This document shows, piece after piece, positions 18,891-27,605 of a stretch of DNA of 64,000 bases. The translations under genes were made by a program, and so were the position numbers. This DNA comes from Methylobacter sp. (lineage in GTDB: Bacteria > Pseudomonadota > Gammaproteobacteria > Methylococcales > Methylomonadaceae), in NCBI GenBank assembly GCA_030684815.1, contig JAUXXQ010000140.1, positions 57,817 through 121,816 of the forward strand, in the 5' to 3' direction. A model generated the notes under the pieces. That model did not search any database, was not told the origin of the DNA, and saw nothing but the letters and a program-made list of their open reading frames with translations. Numbering within the stretch: the stretch's first letter is position 1; each line of letters starts with the position of its first letter.

Positions 18891-19829
18891 GTGTCGGTTT
18901 TTACCTGCATAAGCCGCCCGCAACTCGACCAGTTCTTTAGTGCTTATAATTTGGGCGCTGTCGTCAGTTTTGAGGGGATAAGCGACGGCATAGACAATAC
19001 CAATTATTGGGTGAGCACGACGCAAGGCCGTTTTGTCTTGACGCTGTTTGAGTCGCTCAGCGCCGATGAATTGCCTGATTTTTTAAACCTGCTGTCGCAC
19101 CTGCACAAAAATAATCTGCCGTGTCCCCGTCCTGAAGCCGACCGACAGGGCTATGCGTTGCGTCATTTGAACGGCAAACCGGCGGCGTTGTTCAATGCAC
19201 TGTCCGGCGCTGCAATCGCCTCGCCAACAACGGCGCAGTGCCGGGAAATCGGTTTGCAACTGGCGCGTTTGCATCGCTGTACCCAGGGCTACGTTTTTCC
19301 GGTTAACAGCAGCAATGGTTTGGTCGGGTACAAAACGCTGCGGAATAAAATCGACGCGCATCTGTCGGCCGAAGACCGCCGGTTGCTTGATGACGAACTG
19401 GCTTTTCAAGCAAACAACAGTCTGGAAAATTTGCCGCAAGGCGTGATTCATGCTGATTTATTCAGGGACAATGTGTTGTTTGACGGGGACAGGCTGAGTG
19501 GTTTGCTGGATTTTTACAGTGCCTGCACCGATGCCTTGCTGTTTGATGTGGCGGTCGCGGTCAACGACTGGTGCTGTGATGAGGGCGTGGTTAATGCCGA
19601 AAAAGTCACCGCATTGTTATCGGCTTATGACAACCTGAGGCCGCTCACACTGCTGGAAAAGCAACAGGCACCGACGCTACTGCGGGCGGCAGCGTTGCGC
19701 TTTTGGTTATCGCGTCTGGAACATCGCCATTTCCCCCGGGCGGGCGAACTGACCCAGCAAAAGGATCCATTGGCTTTTCGGCGTATCCTGCTGCAACACC
19801 GGCAATCGCCAGCTTTGATTTTTTTTTAA
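18891..19829 (+). CDS. thrB: Homoserine kinase (aminoglycoside phosphotransferase fold)
   Basis: This 312-residue kinase phosphorylates homoserine for threonine synthesis. It belongs to the phosphotransferase-fold ThrB class, not the GHMP class. Visible motifs are the EGISDGIDNTNYWV nucleotide loop, the catalytic HADLFRDNVLF segment and the magnesium-binding LLDFYSAC segment. The start is GTG at 18891. It competes with MetA for homoserine. The length is typical. Confidence 0.9.
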   Translation: MSVFTCISRPQLDQFFSAYNLGAVVSFEGISDGIDNTNYWVSTTQGRFVLTLFESLSADELPDFLNLLSHLHKNNLPCPRPEADRQGYALRHLNGKPAALFNALSGAAIASPTTAQCREIGLQLARLHRCTQGYVFPVNSSNGLVGYKTLRNKIDAHLSAEDRRLLDDELAFQANNSLENLPQGVIHADLFRDNVLFDGDRLSGLLDFYSACTDALLFDVAVAVNDWCCDEGVVNAEKVTALLSAYDNLRPLTLLEKQQAPTLLRAAALRFWLSRLEHRHFPRAGELTQQKDPLAFRRILLQHRQSPALIFF

Positions 19830-19844
19830 CCTCAGGAGTACACC

Positions 19845-20207
19845 ATGATTAAAATGCTTCATCTGATTTTCATTTTATTGTCCATTTCCAGTTTTGTTGG
19901 CCGGGTGTATCTGGCAGAAAAAAAGCCTGATATGCTCGAGCAAAAATGGATAAAAATTGGCCCGCATATCATCAACAGTCTGTTATTGATTACCGGTTTT
20001 ACCTTGGTTTTTCAGGGTTCGTGGCTGTCAGGCGAATTCGGCTGGATTGTCGCCAAAATAATCGCGCTGTTAGGTTATATCGGCCTCGGTTTGGTTGCGA
20101 TCAAAAGCCAGGGCGATTTGCGTTGGAAAGCCTTTGCCGGTGCGTTGGCCTGCTTTATTTATATTGCGGTCGTCGCGGTCAGCAAGAATGCTTTTTTGTT
20201 TTTTTAA
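19845..20207 (+). CDS. SirB2 family membrane protein
   Basis: This 120-residue protein has four hydrophobic helices and the family start MIKMLHLIFILLSISSFVGR. SirB2 proteins are small inner-membrane proteins named after a Salmonella invasion-gene regulator; their molecular role is unknown. A CAGGAG ribosome site precedes the ATG, and the gene begins 16 bases after thrB, so it is probably in the same operon. Confidence 0.85.
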   Translation: MIKMLHLIFILLSISSFVGRVYLAEKKPDMLEQKWIKIGPHIINSLLLITGFTLVFQGSWLSGEFGWIVAKIIALLGYIGLGLVAIKSQGDLRWKAFAGALACFIYIAVVAVSKNAFLFF

Positions 20208-20222
20208 TGGCTTGAAAAAACG

Positions 20223-21047
20223 CTACAAACAAAATTCAAGCTGGCTGATGTGTTGATCGAGCCAGACTAAAACATCTTTGCCCTTATGGAATTGCAGCTG
20301 ATTCCATGCAAGCTCAGGGCTGTCACTTAACAATTCCCAGCGGGACAGCTGGTTTTTTAGCTGTCCCTGTTCACTGGCCGTAAAATGATAGCGCCGTGTC
20401 AGCGCGTCAAACTGTGCCGGTTCCGGTGTACTAATCAATTTCGCTAGCGCGCTTAATTCACCCAGCAGGGCTTCAATCGTCGCAAGCTGTGCGGCGATTA
20501 AGGCTTCAACCTGTTTGGGTTGGATATTTTCTGCCGGCGACAAGGCATTATCCGAAATAACTTTCAGGCACTGGACTAATTCGCCTGAGGTAAAGCGCAC
20601 AGCGGTTTCATAAAAGGCCGACGCTTCCATATCGCACAGCGCTTCACTGTGATAACTAAGCTGCGGTCTTGATGCGGTTTCGATAGCGGCAGTGGGGCAG
20701 GGCGGGGTAAAAACCAGCGGCGGATAATGGTTTTTTTGGCTGTCAAGGTCGGTGATTTTGTCGGTTAAAAACAGTGCGCCCAGCGCATGGTGCTGATGTC
20801 CGGCAATGCCGATATTAAGCAGCACCGGTGACTCACTCCCGGCAAACAAGGCTTGGGTGTAAGCGACGCCCGCCGCCATTGCGCTTTTGCCCAGCCCGGT
20901 TACGGTCAGGCAAAGATCGCTATTAAGATAAACCGCAAACGGCTGTACCGTAGTGTCTTTTTTTAACTTGAAATGCGTAACTAGCGGCTTGGCTTCGCAG
21001 GGCAAGGCGGCGTAAATAAAAAGGCGGGGCGGATTTTGCCGGTTCAT
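20223..21047 (-). CDS. Nucleoside phosphorylase/nucleosidase-like protein
   Basis: This 274-residue protein has the purine phosphorylase superfamily fold in its first 195 residues: an N-terminal LFIYAALPCEAKPL, a glycine-rich VTGLGKSAMAAGVAY and the purine-site DMEASAFYE. The last 75 residues or so are a helical extension I do not recognise. Substrates in this family include methylthioadenosine, futalosine and hopanoid intermediates, and the sequence alone does not choose between them. It is downstream of, and probably cotranscribed with, the ferredoxin-reductase gene. Confidence 0.7.
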   Translation of the reverse strand: MNRQNPPRLFIYAALPCEAKPLVTHFKLKKDTTVQPFAVYLNSDLCLTVTGLGKSAMAAGVAYTQALFAGSESPVLLNIGIAGHQHHALGALFLTDKITDLDSQKNHYPPLVFTPPCPTAAIETASRPQLSYHSEALCDMEASAFYETAVRFTSGELVQCLKVISDNALSPAENIQPKQVEALIAAQLATIEALLGELSALAKLISTPEPAQFDALTRRYHFTASEQGQLKNQLSRWELLSDSPELAWNQLQFHKGKDVLVWLDQHISQLEFCL

Positions 21048-21064
21048 TGAGGTATAAAGACTGT

Positions 21065-22039
21065 TTATTTACCCTGTATCACATGAAAAGCATCGGCATA
21101 AATGTCGCTCATGGACGCGCCTTTCATAAACGCCATGCGTTTGGTCTGATTGACCATGTCCGGATGCCCGCACAGAAAAACCCGCCATCCGCTTAAGGAT
21201 TCGGTAGACGATAGCGCGATGTCATGGGCGCGGCCACGGGCATGAGTTGAATCGCCGTCTGCGCCTGAAACACAGGGCGTGTAGTGAACGTTAGCGAATT
21301 TTTCCGCCAGTTCGCGCATTTCATCGATGAAATACAGGCCGTTAAGATCGCGGCTGCCATGAAATAAATGAATGGGGCCTGTATGCCCTTGCGCCAAGGC
21401 GTCGGCCAGAATGCCGTAAAGCGGCGCCAAGCCGCTGCCGGTTCCGACCAGCATTAACGGTTGTTCCGCACGTCCGGGCAGATAATGGCAAGTGCCTTGC
21501 GCTTCCGATAACATTAAGCGTTCGCCTACGACTAATTCGTCATGTACCCAGTTGCTAAATTGGCCGTCCGGCAGGCGGCGGATATGAAATTCCAAGATGT
21601 TTTGGTGCTGCGGGATGTTTGCAATCGAATAACTGCGGGTTAAGCCATCAAGCCGTTTTAGATTGACAAACTGACCGGCAAAAAAATTAAACGGGGTTTG
21701 GTATTCGACCACCAGCCTTATGATGTCAGGCGTCAGGCGCTGTTTTTGGGTCACCACGGCTTCAATGCTGGCGCCTTGTTGGTTAGGCAGTGCAACCGTC
21801 ATATCCTGTTCGGGATGGCAAATGCACGCCAAAAAATAGTTCTGCTTTTGCAGGGTATCTTTCAGCCCGGTTTGGGCTGGAGCAGGTGGAGGGTTATCAA
21901 GGCTGCGCATCATGCAGGCTTGGCAAAGACCTTGGCGGCAACCGTTCGGTATGCGCACGTTTTCCCTTAGCAGGGTTTCCAGTACGGTTTCATCCGGTTG
22001 GCAGGAAAATGTTGATTCGCCAATGGTTATGTTTTGCAT
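21065..22039 (-). CDS. 2Fe-2S ferredoxin/flavin reductase fusion
   Basis: This 324-residue protein has an N-terminal plant-type ferredoxin domain with cysteines in GCRQGLCQAC and a later ACICHP. It is followed by a ferredoxin-NAD(P)H reductase module with the flavin motif RSYSIAN and the nicotinamide motif GTGSGLAPLYGI, ending in LCGHPDMV. It would pass electrons from NAD(P)H through flavin to the iron-sulfur centre. The gene directly follows the truncated haemoglobin gene, so it may re-reduce the globin. A GTG at 22048 is an alternative start, but the ATG at 22039 fits the AGGTGGAG ribosome site better. Confidence 0.85.
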   Translation of the reverse strand: MQNITIGESTFSCQPDETVLETLLRENVRIPNGCRQGLCQACMMRSLDNPPPAPAQTGLKDTLQKQNYFLACICHPEQDMTVALPNQQGASIEAVVTQKQRLTPDIIRLVVEYQTPFNFFAGQFVNLKRLDGLTRSYSIANIPQHQNILEFHIRRLPDGQFSNWVHDELVVGERLMLSEAQGTCHYLPGRAEQPLMLVGTGSGLAPLYGILADALAQGHTGPIHLFHGSRDLNGLYFIDEMRELAEKFANVHYTPCVSGADGDSTHARGRAHDIALSSTESLSGWRVFLCGHPDMVNQTKRMAFMKGASMSDIYADAFHVIQGK

Positions 22040-22060
22040 GGTCTCCACCTGGTATTTCAG

Positions 22061-22447
22061 TTATTTGCCTAAGATGTCTTTGCGTGTGCTTTCGGCAATG
22101 GCGGCTGCTTGGGCAATCAAGTCTGCCGGTACATTCAGCTCGGTTAAGGTAGCGCCTAGGTGTTCCATAACGGCATCGAAATGGCTATCATTTAAGCCCA
22201 TTTTGACCAGGTGCGCGTGAGCGGTGCGCATATCTGTGCCGCTGTAATTATTAGGGCCGCCAAACGCCATAGTTAAAAAAGCCTTTTGTTTGGCCGCTTG
22301 TTTTTCCATGTCGGAATTGTCGAAAAAACGGTTAATGCGGTAATCCGACAATACTTTGCGGTAAAAAATATCGACGGCGGCATTAACGGCGGCTTCCCCA
22401 CCGAGTTTTTCATACAATGATTGGCTTGATTCTTGTGATTCGCTCAT
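22061..22447 (-). CDS. Group I truncated haemoglobin
   Basis: This 128-residue globin has the short 2-on-2 fold signature: LYEKLGGEAAVNAAVDIFYRKV, the FGGP turn and the proximal histidine H77 in MRTAHAHL. Such proteins bind O2 or NO, and many detoxify NO to nitrate when reduced. The ATG at 22447 has a GGAG ribosome site; an upstream frame to 22474 is not needed. It is followed by the reductase and divergent from an Fe-S-type regulator, which suggests a nitrosative or redox stress role. Confidence 0.88.
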   Translation of the reverse strand: MSESQESSQSLYEKLGGEAAVNAAVDIFYRKVLSDYRINRFFDNSDMEKQAAKQKAFLTMAFGGPNNYSGTDMRTAHAHLVKMGLNDSHFDAVMEHLGATLTELNVPADLIAQAAAIAESTRKDILGK

Positions 22448-22540
22448 TATTGTCTCCAGTAAGTGTTGGGTCATTATTGTTATTTAAGCAAATGTGCTCG
22501 GACGAAAGTTTATAACAACAGAGCAATTTATGCTATATAA

Positions 22541-22554
22541 AACTTTTAAAAGTT
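22541..22554. promoter_or_regulatory. Candidate operator palindrome
   Basis: A perfect 14-bp palindrome (AACTTTTAAAAGTT) lies in the 153-base intergenic region between the globin gene and the divergent regulator gene. It overlaps TATA-like -10 sequences, so a protein bound there could control both directions. The link to the adjacent regulator is an inference. Confidence 0.45.
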
Positions 22555-22600
22555 ATATGTGTCATAATTAGCTATTGCTCAACTAAGCGCCATAACGAAA

Positions 22601-23236
22601 ATGATGAATCCAGAAATACCTCAAAAAATAAGTGCCCGTCAGCATCAAATACTTGAACACTTGCTGGAAAACAGAAAAGGCTTGAGTGTCGATGAGCTGG
22701 CGAAAGCGCTGGATATTTCAAGAACCGGTGTGCAGCAGCATTTTGTTGTGCTTGAACGCGATGGCTACATTAAAAAAAGTATGCTCAACAAAACCGGCGG
22801 GCGGCCAGTGACAATTTATGTCATCACCGATAAGGGCAACAACTATTTTCCTAAGCAATATGCCTGGTTTTCGGCGTTAGTTCTTGGTGATTTACAGCAG
22901 GAAATGGGCGCAGAACGTTTTAAAGCCTATATGCAAAAACTGGGGCGCAATTTGGCCGATAAGTTGCGTGAGCGGTTTGACGGGAAAGGCTTGGACGAAC
23001 GTGTCGACGAGCTAGTTGCGATCATGGCAGGCCTTGGCTTTCAAGTGCAAGTGGAGTTGGATGCCGAAAACTTGCATATTAAGGCGTCTAATTGCGTTTA
23101 TCACGATTTGGCACAGCAGCATCATGAGATTTGCGCGTTTGATCTGGCGTTAATGTCATCGTTACTGGATAAGGATGTTGAGCCGTTAAAGTGTATGGCT
23201 GAGGGCGATTGCCATTGTCGTTTTAAAATAAAGTAG
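22601..23236 (+). CDS. SufR-like winged-helix regulator with cysteine cluster
   Basis: This 211-residue protein has an N-terminal winged helix (about 10-80, GLSVDELAKALDISRTGVQQHF) and a C-terminal sensor domain with C165, C178, C198, C204 and C206. The spacing resembles SufR-type DeoR-family repressors, which hold a 4Fe-4S cluster. It lacks the lone-cysteine layout of Rrf2 proteins such as NsrR and IscR. No suf genes are nearby; instead the gene is divergent from the truncated globin and its reductase. It probably senses NO, oxygen or iron-sulfur status and controls that operon. Confidence 0.8.
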   Translation: MMNPEIPQKISARQHQILEHLLENRKGLSVDELAKALDISRTGVQQHFVVLERDGYIKKSMLNKTGGRPVTIYVITDKGNNYFPKQYAWFSALVLGDLQQEMGAERFKAYMQKLGRNLADKLRERFDGKGLDERVDELVAIMAGLGFQVQVELDAENLHIKASNCVYHDLAQQHHEICAFDLALMSSLLDKDVEPLKCMAEGDCHCRFKIK

Positions 23237-23264
23237 GTGGAGGTAATTTATTGAGTTTTGAACC

Positions 23265-24083
23265 TCACTCATAGCGTTCAATCAGTCGCTGGTAGTAGTC
23301 AGCCTCATCGGTTTTGCCTCGTTTGCTCACGCCGTTTAAATAAATCGCCGCTTTTTTTAGCAACATCGCTACCGCCGCCTGCTGATTCTGTTCGGACAAT
23401 TGCCCGCCATCGATAATTTTTTGCAAGGCGCTGATGCGAAATCGATCCATGCCCCAGAAGGCCATTGATAACTGGTCTTCATGGCCGCCATGCTTGTTTA
23501 TTTGCGGCTGTGCAACCAATAAAACCGGGTAATTTGCCGCGATTCTGAGCCACAGGTCGTAGTCCTCGCAGGCTGGAAGGGTGGTGTCGAACACGCCAAT
23601 ATCATGCAATACCGAACGCTTTATTAATAAAGTCGACGGCGATACTGCACACAGCGGCAGGCACTGGTTAAATATCCAGCCGCCGCTTTTGGCATATTTT
23701 TTGGGGACGCGAACCTGAACGCCATGACGTATCCAGTTTTCTTCGGTGTGGCAAATTTTGTAGTCAGGATGAGCGGATAATGCCGCCTTTTGCGTGGCCA
23801 GTTTTTCCGGTAGCCATTCATCATCAGAATCCAGAAAAGCCAGCCAGTTGCCGCTGCTCTGTTCTATGCCGCGATTGCGCGCCGCACTGACGCCGTTATT
23901 TTCCTGATAGCAATAAGCCACTTGAGGAAATTCGCGGTGCAGCATCTGTTCAGTGCCATCGGTCGAACCGTCGTCAATGACGGTGATTTCGGTTGGTAAT
24001 AAGGTTTGCGCATACACCGACAATAGCGCCCGCCGCAACAAATCGCGGCGGTTGTAGCTGGGGATAATGACGGAAATGTTGAT
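23265..24083 (-). CDS. Glycosyltransferase family 2, non-canonical start
   Basis: This GT-A glycosyltransferase of about 272 residues has the family core: VIIPSYN, IDDGSTDGT, the acceptor-loop NNGVSAARNRGI and the metal-binding DSDDEW. Donor and acceptor are unknown. The conserved N-terminus INISVIIPSYN is encoded, but the codon where homologues have ATG is ATC (24081-24083), and no ATG, GTG or TTG lies in frame between it and the upstream TGA. An AAGG stands 7 bases before the ATC. A downstream TTG at 24041 would remove the first beta strand. The gene may use ATC or may be inactivated at the start codon. Confidence 0.7.
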   Translation of the reverse strand: MNISVIIPSYNRRDLLRRALLSVYAQTLLPTEITVIDDGSTDGTEQMLHREFPQVAYCYQENNGVSAARNRGIEQSSGNWLAFLDSDDEWLPEKLATQKAALSAHPDYKICHTEENWIRHGVQVRVPKKYAKSGGWIFNQCLPLCAVSPSTLLIKRSVLHDIGVFDTTLPACEDYDLWLRIAANYPVLLVAQPQINKHGGHEDQLSMAFWGMDRFRISALQKIIDGGQLSEQNQQAAVAMLLKKAAIYLNGVSKRGKTDEADYYQRLIERYE

Positions 24084-24158
24084 GCTGTTGCCTTGCTGCG
24101 TAGATGCCGCCCCTGTTATAAAAACAAGGGCGACGAGGTGGGGGGTAATTCATTTACC

Positions 24159-26156
24159 TTAACATTTTTTGCCTTTGCAGGTGCTCGCTGAGGAGGTGAC
24201 GGTCACTTCTTGCCAGGCACTCCAGGTGGAATTGCCGGCATCATTCGATGCCCGTATTTGGTAGCGGAAGGTACCGGTGCCGGAATTGTCCGTATAAGAT
24301 GTGCCGCTTCCTGCGTAAACCAAGTTCAGGCTCGACCAAGCATTCCGTTTGCTGTTGAAGCTTTCCCGCTGTATTTGATATTGAGTCGCGTTATCTGCTG
24401 CAGACCAGTTGAGCTGTGCCTGGCTGTTTTGCAGATCGGTAGCCGTCAAGCCGACAGGTGTTGTTGGTATCGCCAACTGCTCTAATGTGCCTGCTTCAAT
24501 AGCATTTGAAAACTCCGAATCGCCGCTGTTATTAACCGCTTTTACCCGGTAAAAGTAAGTGCTGCCGGGCGTTAGGTTGCCATCTAAATGGGTCGTGGTA
24601 TTCGCAGTGACAACTGCTAACGGCTGCCAAACATTAGCATCGGGGCTGCGTTCAATAGCGAATTGGCTTTCATTGTCGGAATTATCTTGCCAATCGAGCT
24701 TAATTTGGCTGGAAGATTGTGCTGTCCCGGTCAAGTTAGACGGCGCTAATGGCGCTATTTCAGTTACTGGTTGTGCCAAGCTTAAAAGAGTTGCTTCCGC
24801 ATCGGCTATGCCTGAGCCGCAAAGCGTACAAGTAGAGGGGAACGGGCGGGCATTGGCTTTAATGCTCGCTTCTACGGCGGCCGGTGTTAATGTCGGATCT
24901 TGGCTTAGCATCAGTCCGGCCAATCCCGCGATATGGGGCGTAGCCATGGAGGTTCCTGACATGTAATAGTAACCGTGTGTTGTTGGCGTTGTCGTGCCAT
25001 CGTTTCTGGTTGATACAATACTCACACCAGGCGCGGCAACGTCAACAACATTGCCGTAATTGGAAAAAGATGCTTTTGCGCCATTTTTATCGGTTGCGGC
25101 AACAGCAATAACCCCATTACAGTTTGACGGTGTGTGATTGACGGCATCAACATTGCTGTTCCCGGCGGCTGCAACGACAGTAGCGCCGCGTTGATTCGCG
25201 CCGTTGATTGCATTTTGAAAAGTGGCGCCGCATTGCCCGGATCCGCCCAAACTCATATTAATGACCCGTGCCGGATAAGTATTGGCTGGGACCCCAGGTA
25301 CAGTGCCGCCGGCCGCCCAAACAATCGCGTCAGATATATCGGATAAATACCCCCCGCATTTTCCTAGCACCCTGAGCGGCAACACTTTTGCGCCAAAAGC
25401 CACGCCGACCACGCCGGTCGTATTGGCCACTGCGGCGATAGTGCCTGCAACATGAGTGCCGTGCCAGCTGGACGAGGTTGCAGGCGAACCGCTGGCACAT
25501 TCATCTTTGGCTGTCCAGTCGCCAGGGTCGCGGGCATCGCTGTCGCGGCCATTGCCATCGTTGGCAATAAAAGTATCGCTGATGAAGTCATAGCCGCCGA
25601 CAATATTGCCCAGTAAATCAGGATGGTCGGTGTAACCGGTATCTAGGACGGCAATAACTGCACCGTTACCGTGACTGATGTCCCAAGCGACCGGTAAGTT
25701 TAGGCCGCCTGTCGGCTCAAAATAATGCCATTGGTAATCATATAACGCATCCTTTGGCGTGAAGTTGGCGGTCAGCAGGACATCCGGTTCGATATAGCTG
25801 ACTGTTGGGCGGCGGGCGAATGCGCGCATCAGTTTTTCCGCATCGGCTTTGGCTAAAGCCTGGTCGCTGTGAATGACAAAAGCCCCGGCAACGCCGAGTT
25901 GCCGTTGCAACTGGATGCCAACGCCCACGTCTGCGGCAACAACGTCCAATTCGGCCAATAATTGCGCAACATCACGCCGCTGAGGGCTGTCCGCTGCAAA
26001 ATGCACGATGAAGTTTTGATAGTCCGGTTGATTGTTCAGCGAGGATAAATTAATCTTGTTGGCAATAGTGTTGTTCGCATTTGGTGGTGTCGCGGCTTGC
26101 GCGTAAAGCGGTGGCAGCGCAAAAATGCCAGCCAATCCTAAAATAAGTGCTTTCAT
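24159..26156 (-). CDS. Secreted subtilisin-like serine protease with fibronectin III domains
   Basis: This 665-residue S8 protease has a signal peptide (to about residue 22) and a propeptide domain (about 45-130). The catalytic domain has D172 (VLDTGYTD), H232 (HGTHVAG), N333 (AAAGNSN) and S403 (SGTSMATPH). Two fibronectin type III modules follow at about 465-555 and 563-655, and the short tail CKGKKC could form a disulfide. It resembles secreted proteases of environmental gammaproteobacteria, probably for extracellular protein degradation. The glycosyltransferase gene follows on the same strand. Confidence 0.92.
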   Translation of the reverse strand: MKALILGLAGIFALPPLYAQAATPPNANNTIANKINLSSLNNQPDYQNFIVHFAADSPQRRDVAQLLAELDVVAADVGVGIQLQRQLGVAGAFVIHSDQALAKADAEKLMRAFARRPTVSYIEPDVLLTANFTPKDALYDYQWHYFEPTGGLNLPVAWDISHGNGAVIAVLDTGYTDHPDLLGNIVGGYDFISDTFIANDGNGRDSDARDPGDWTAKDECASGSPATSSSWHGTHVAGTIAAVANTTGVVGVAFGAKVLPLRVLGKCGGYLSDISDAIVWAAGGTVPGVPANTYPARVINMSLGGSGQCGATFQNAINGANQRGATVVAAAGNSNVDAVNHTPSNCNGVIAVAATDKNGAKASFSNYGNVVDVAAPGVSIVSTRNDGTTTPTTHGYYYMSGTSMATPHIAGLAGLMLSQDPTLTPAAVEASIKANARPFPSTCTLCGSGIADAEATLLSLAQPVTEIAPLAPSNLTGTAQSSSQIKLDWQDNSDNESQFAIERSPDANVWQPLAVVTANTTTHLDGNLTPGSTYFYRVKAVNNSGDSEFSNAIEAGTLEQLAIPTTPVGLTATDLQNSQAQLNWSAADNATQYQIQRESFNSKRNAWSSLNLVYAGSGTSYTDNSGTGTFRYQIRASNDAGNSTWSAWQEVTVTSSASTCKGKKC

Positions 26157-26336
26157 TTTTTTTGATCTCCTAAAATTAATCAGTTTGCTGATTATTATGA
26201 TGGTTTTATTGTACCAAGCCTAGACCCGATACCTTTATTCGGCAATGATAACCGGCTAACGAATTTTTTTGTTAATGCATATCCTAAGGCAACTCGCAAA
26301 AAATAAACCACCACAGATTCACAGATTGAACATAAA

Positions 26337-26458
26337 GTAACGCGCAAAAAATATTCCACACTATTCTCACGATAGTTGGAGTCCAAAGCTGGCTTTAGCT
26401 GTTGAAATCTAGCTTTAAACTCCGACAAGGGCGGCGGGTGTTGTTTTTTGCGCGTTAC
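26337..26458. repeat. MITE-like element with 15-bp inverted ends
   Basis: The 330-base spacer before ald holds a 122-bp element bounded by perfect inverted repeats GTAACGCGCAAAAAA (26337-26351) and its complement (26444-26458). Inside, GGAGTCCAAAGCT and AGCTTTAAACTCC form a second, imperfect arm pair, so the element could fold end to end. A degenerate copy of the end (GCAACTCGCAAAAAA) lies at about 26289. No coding potential is visible. Confidence 0.75.
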
Positions 26459-26486
26459 CTAACCTAACCTATTCAGGAGAAGCCCC

Positions 26487-27605
26487 ATGCTCATCGGACT
26501 ACCCAAAGAAATTAAAGACAACGAATACCGTGTCGGCCTGACGCCAAGTTCGGTCAAAGCCTTGACTCGCCATGGCCATCAGGTGCGGGTGCAAAGCGGT
26601 GCAGGCGAGGGCAGCGCTATTTCGGATGAAGAATACCGCGCTGTCGGTGCCGACATCGTGCCCAACGCCGAAGATGCTTGGGCAGCAGAATTAGTGGTTA
26701 AGGTTAAGGAACCGGTCGCCTCGGAATATCACTTCTTGCGCCAAAGTTTGTTGCTGTTTACTTACTTGCATTTGGCGTCGGATAAGGCGCTGACTGACGC
26801 GCTGCTGGCCAGTGGAACCACCGGTATCGCCTACGAAACAGTGCAAACCGAAGACGGCAGTTTGCCGTTATTAATGCCGATGAGCGAGGTCGCCGGGCGC
26901 ATGGCGACCCAAGCTGGCGCTACCCATTTACAAAAATCGCATGGCGGCCGTGGCGTCTTAATGGGCGGGGTGCCGGGCGTTGTCCCCGCTAATGTCGTCA
27001 TTCTCGGCGCCGGTATCGTCGGCACTAATGCTGCGCGTGTCGCCGTCGGTTTGGGCGCGCAGGTCACTGTGCTGGACATCAGCCATGCCCGCTTAAAATA
27101 TTTGGATGATCTTTATCGGGGGCAACTGCAAACCCGTATCAGCAATGAATTGGTCATAGAAGAACTTATCGCCGCTGCCGATTTGGTCATTGGCGCTATT
27201 TTAATTCCCGGCGGACGGGCGCCCTGGCTGATTACCCGCAACATGCTGCCAGCGATGCGCAAAGGCGCGGTCATCGTTGATGTGGCCGTCGATCAGGGCG
27301 GTTGCGTGGAGACGACGCGCCCGACCACGCACAGCCATCCGACGTATGAAATCGACGGCGTGCTGCATTATTGCGTCGCCAACATGCCCGGCGCAGTGCC
27401 GCGCACCAGCACGTTTGCGTTGAACAACCAAACCGCAGGCTATGTGTTGCGGCTGGCCAATGAAGGCCTGGATGCGCTGCGTAACGATGCAGTCTTGCAA
27501 CGGGGGCTGAATACCTATCGGGGCGCACTGACTTATCCTGCTGTCGCGGCGGCATTCGGCCTGAAACACACCGATCCGGCACAGGCGCTAACAATCTTTC
27601 AGTAA
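26487..27605 (+). CDS. ald: Alanine dehydrogenase
   Basis: This 372-residue NAD-dependent enzyme interconverts alanine with pyruvate and ammonia. The start [20 protein letters not shown], the LLFTYLHLA segment, the Rossmann motif [21 protein letters not shown] and the DVAVDQGGC and [16 protein letters not shown] segments are all typical. It starts after a strong CAGGAG ribosome site. In methane- and ammonia-assimilating bacteria this enzyme can serve as an ammonium entry point. It converges on the YihY gene with an 18-base overlap. Confidence 0.95.
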   Translation: MLIGLPKEIKDNEYRVGLTPSSVKALTRHGHQVRVQSGAGEGSAISDEEYRAVGADIVPNAEDAWAAELVVKVKEPVASEYHFLRQSLLLFTYLHLASDKALTDALLASGTTGIAYETVQTEDGSLPLLMPMSEVAGRMATQAGATHLQKSHGGRGVLMGGVPGVVPANVVILGAGIVGTNAARVAVGLGAQVTVLDISHARLKYLDDLYRGQLQTRISNELVIEELIAAADLVIGAILIPGGRAPWLITRNMLPAMRKGAVIVDVAVDQGGCVETTRPTTHSHPTYEIDGVLHYCVANMPGAVPRTSTFALNNQTAGYVLRLANEGLDALRNDAVLQRGLNTYRGALTYPAVAAAFGLKHTDPAQALTIFQ

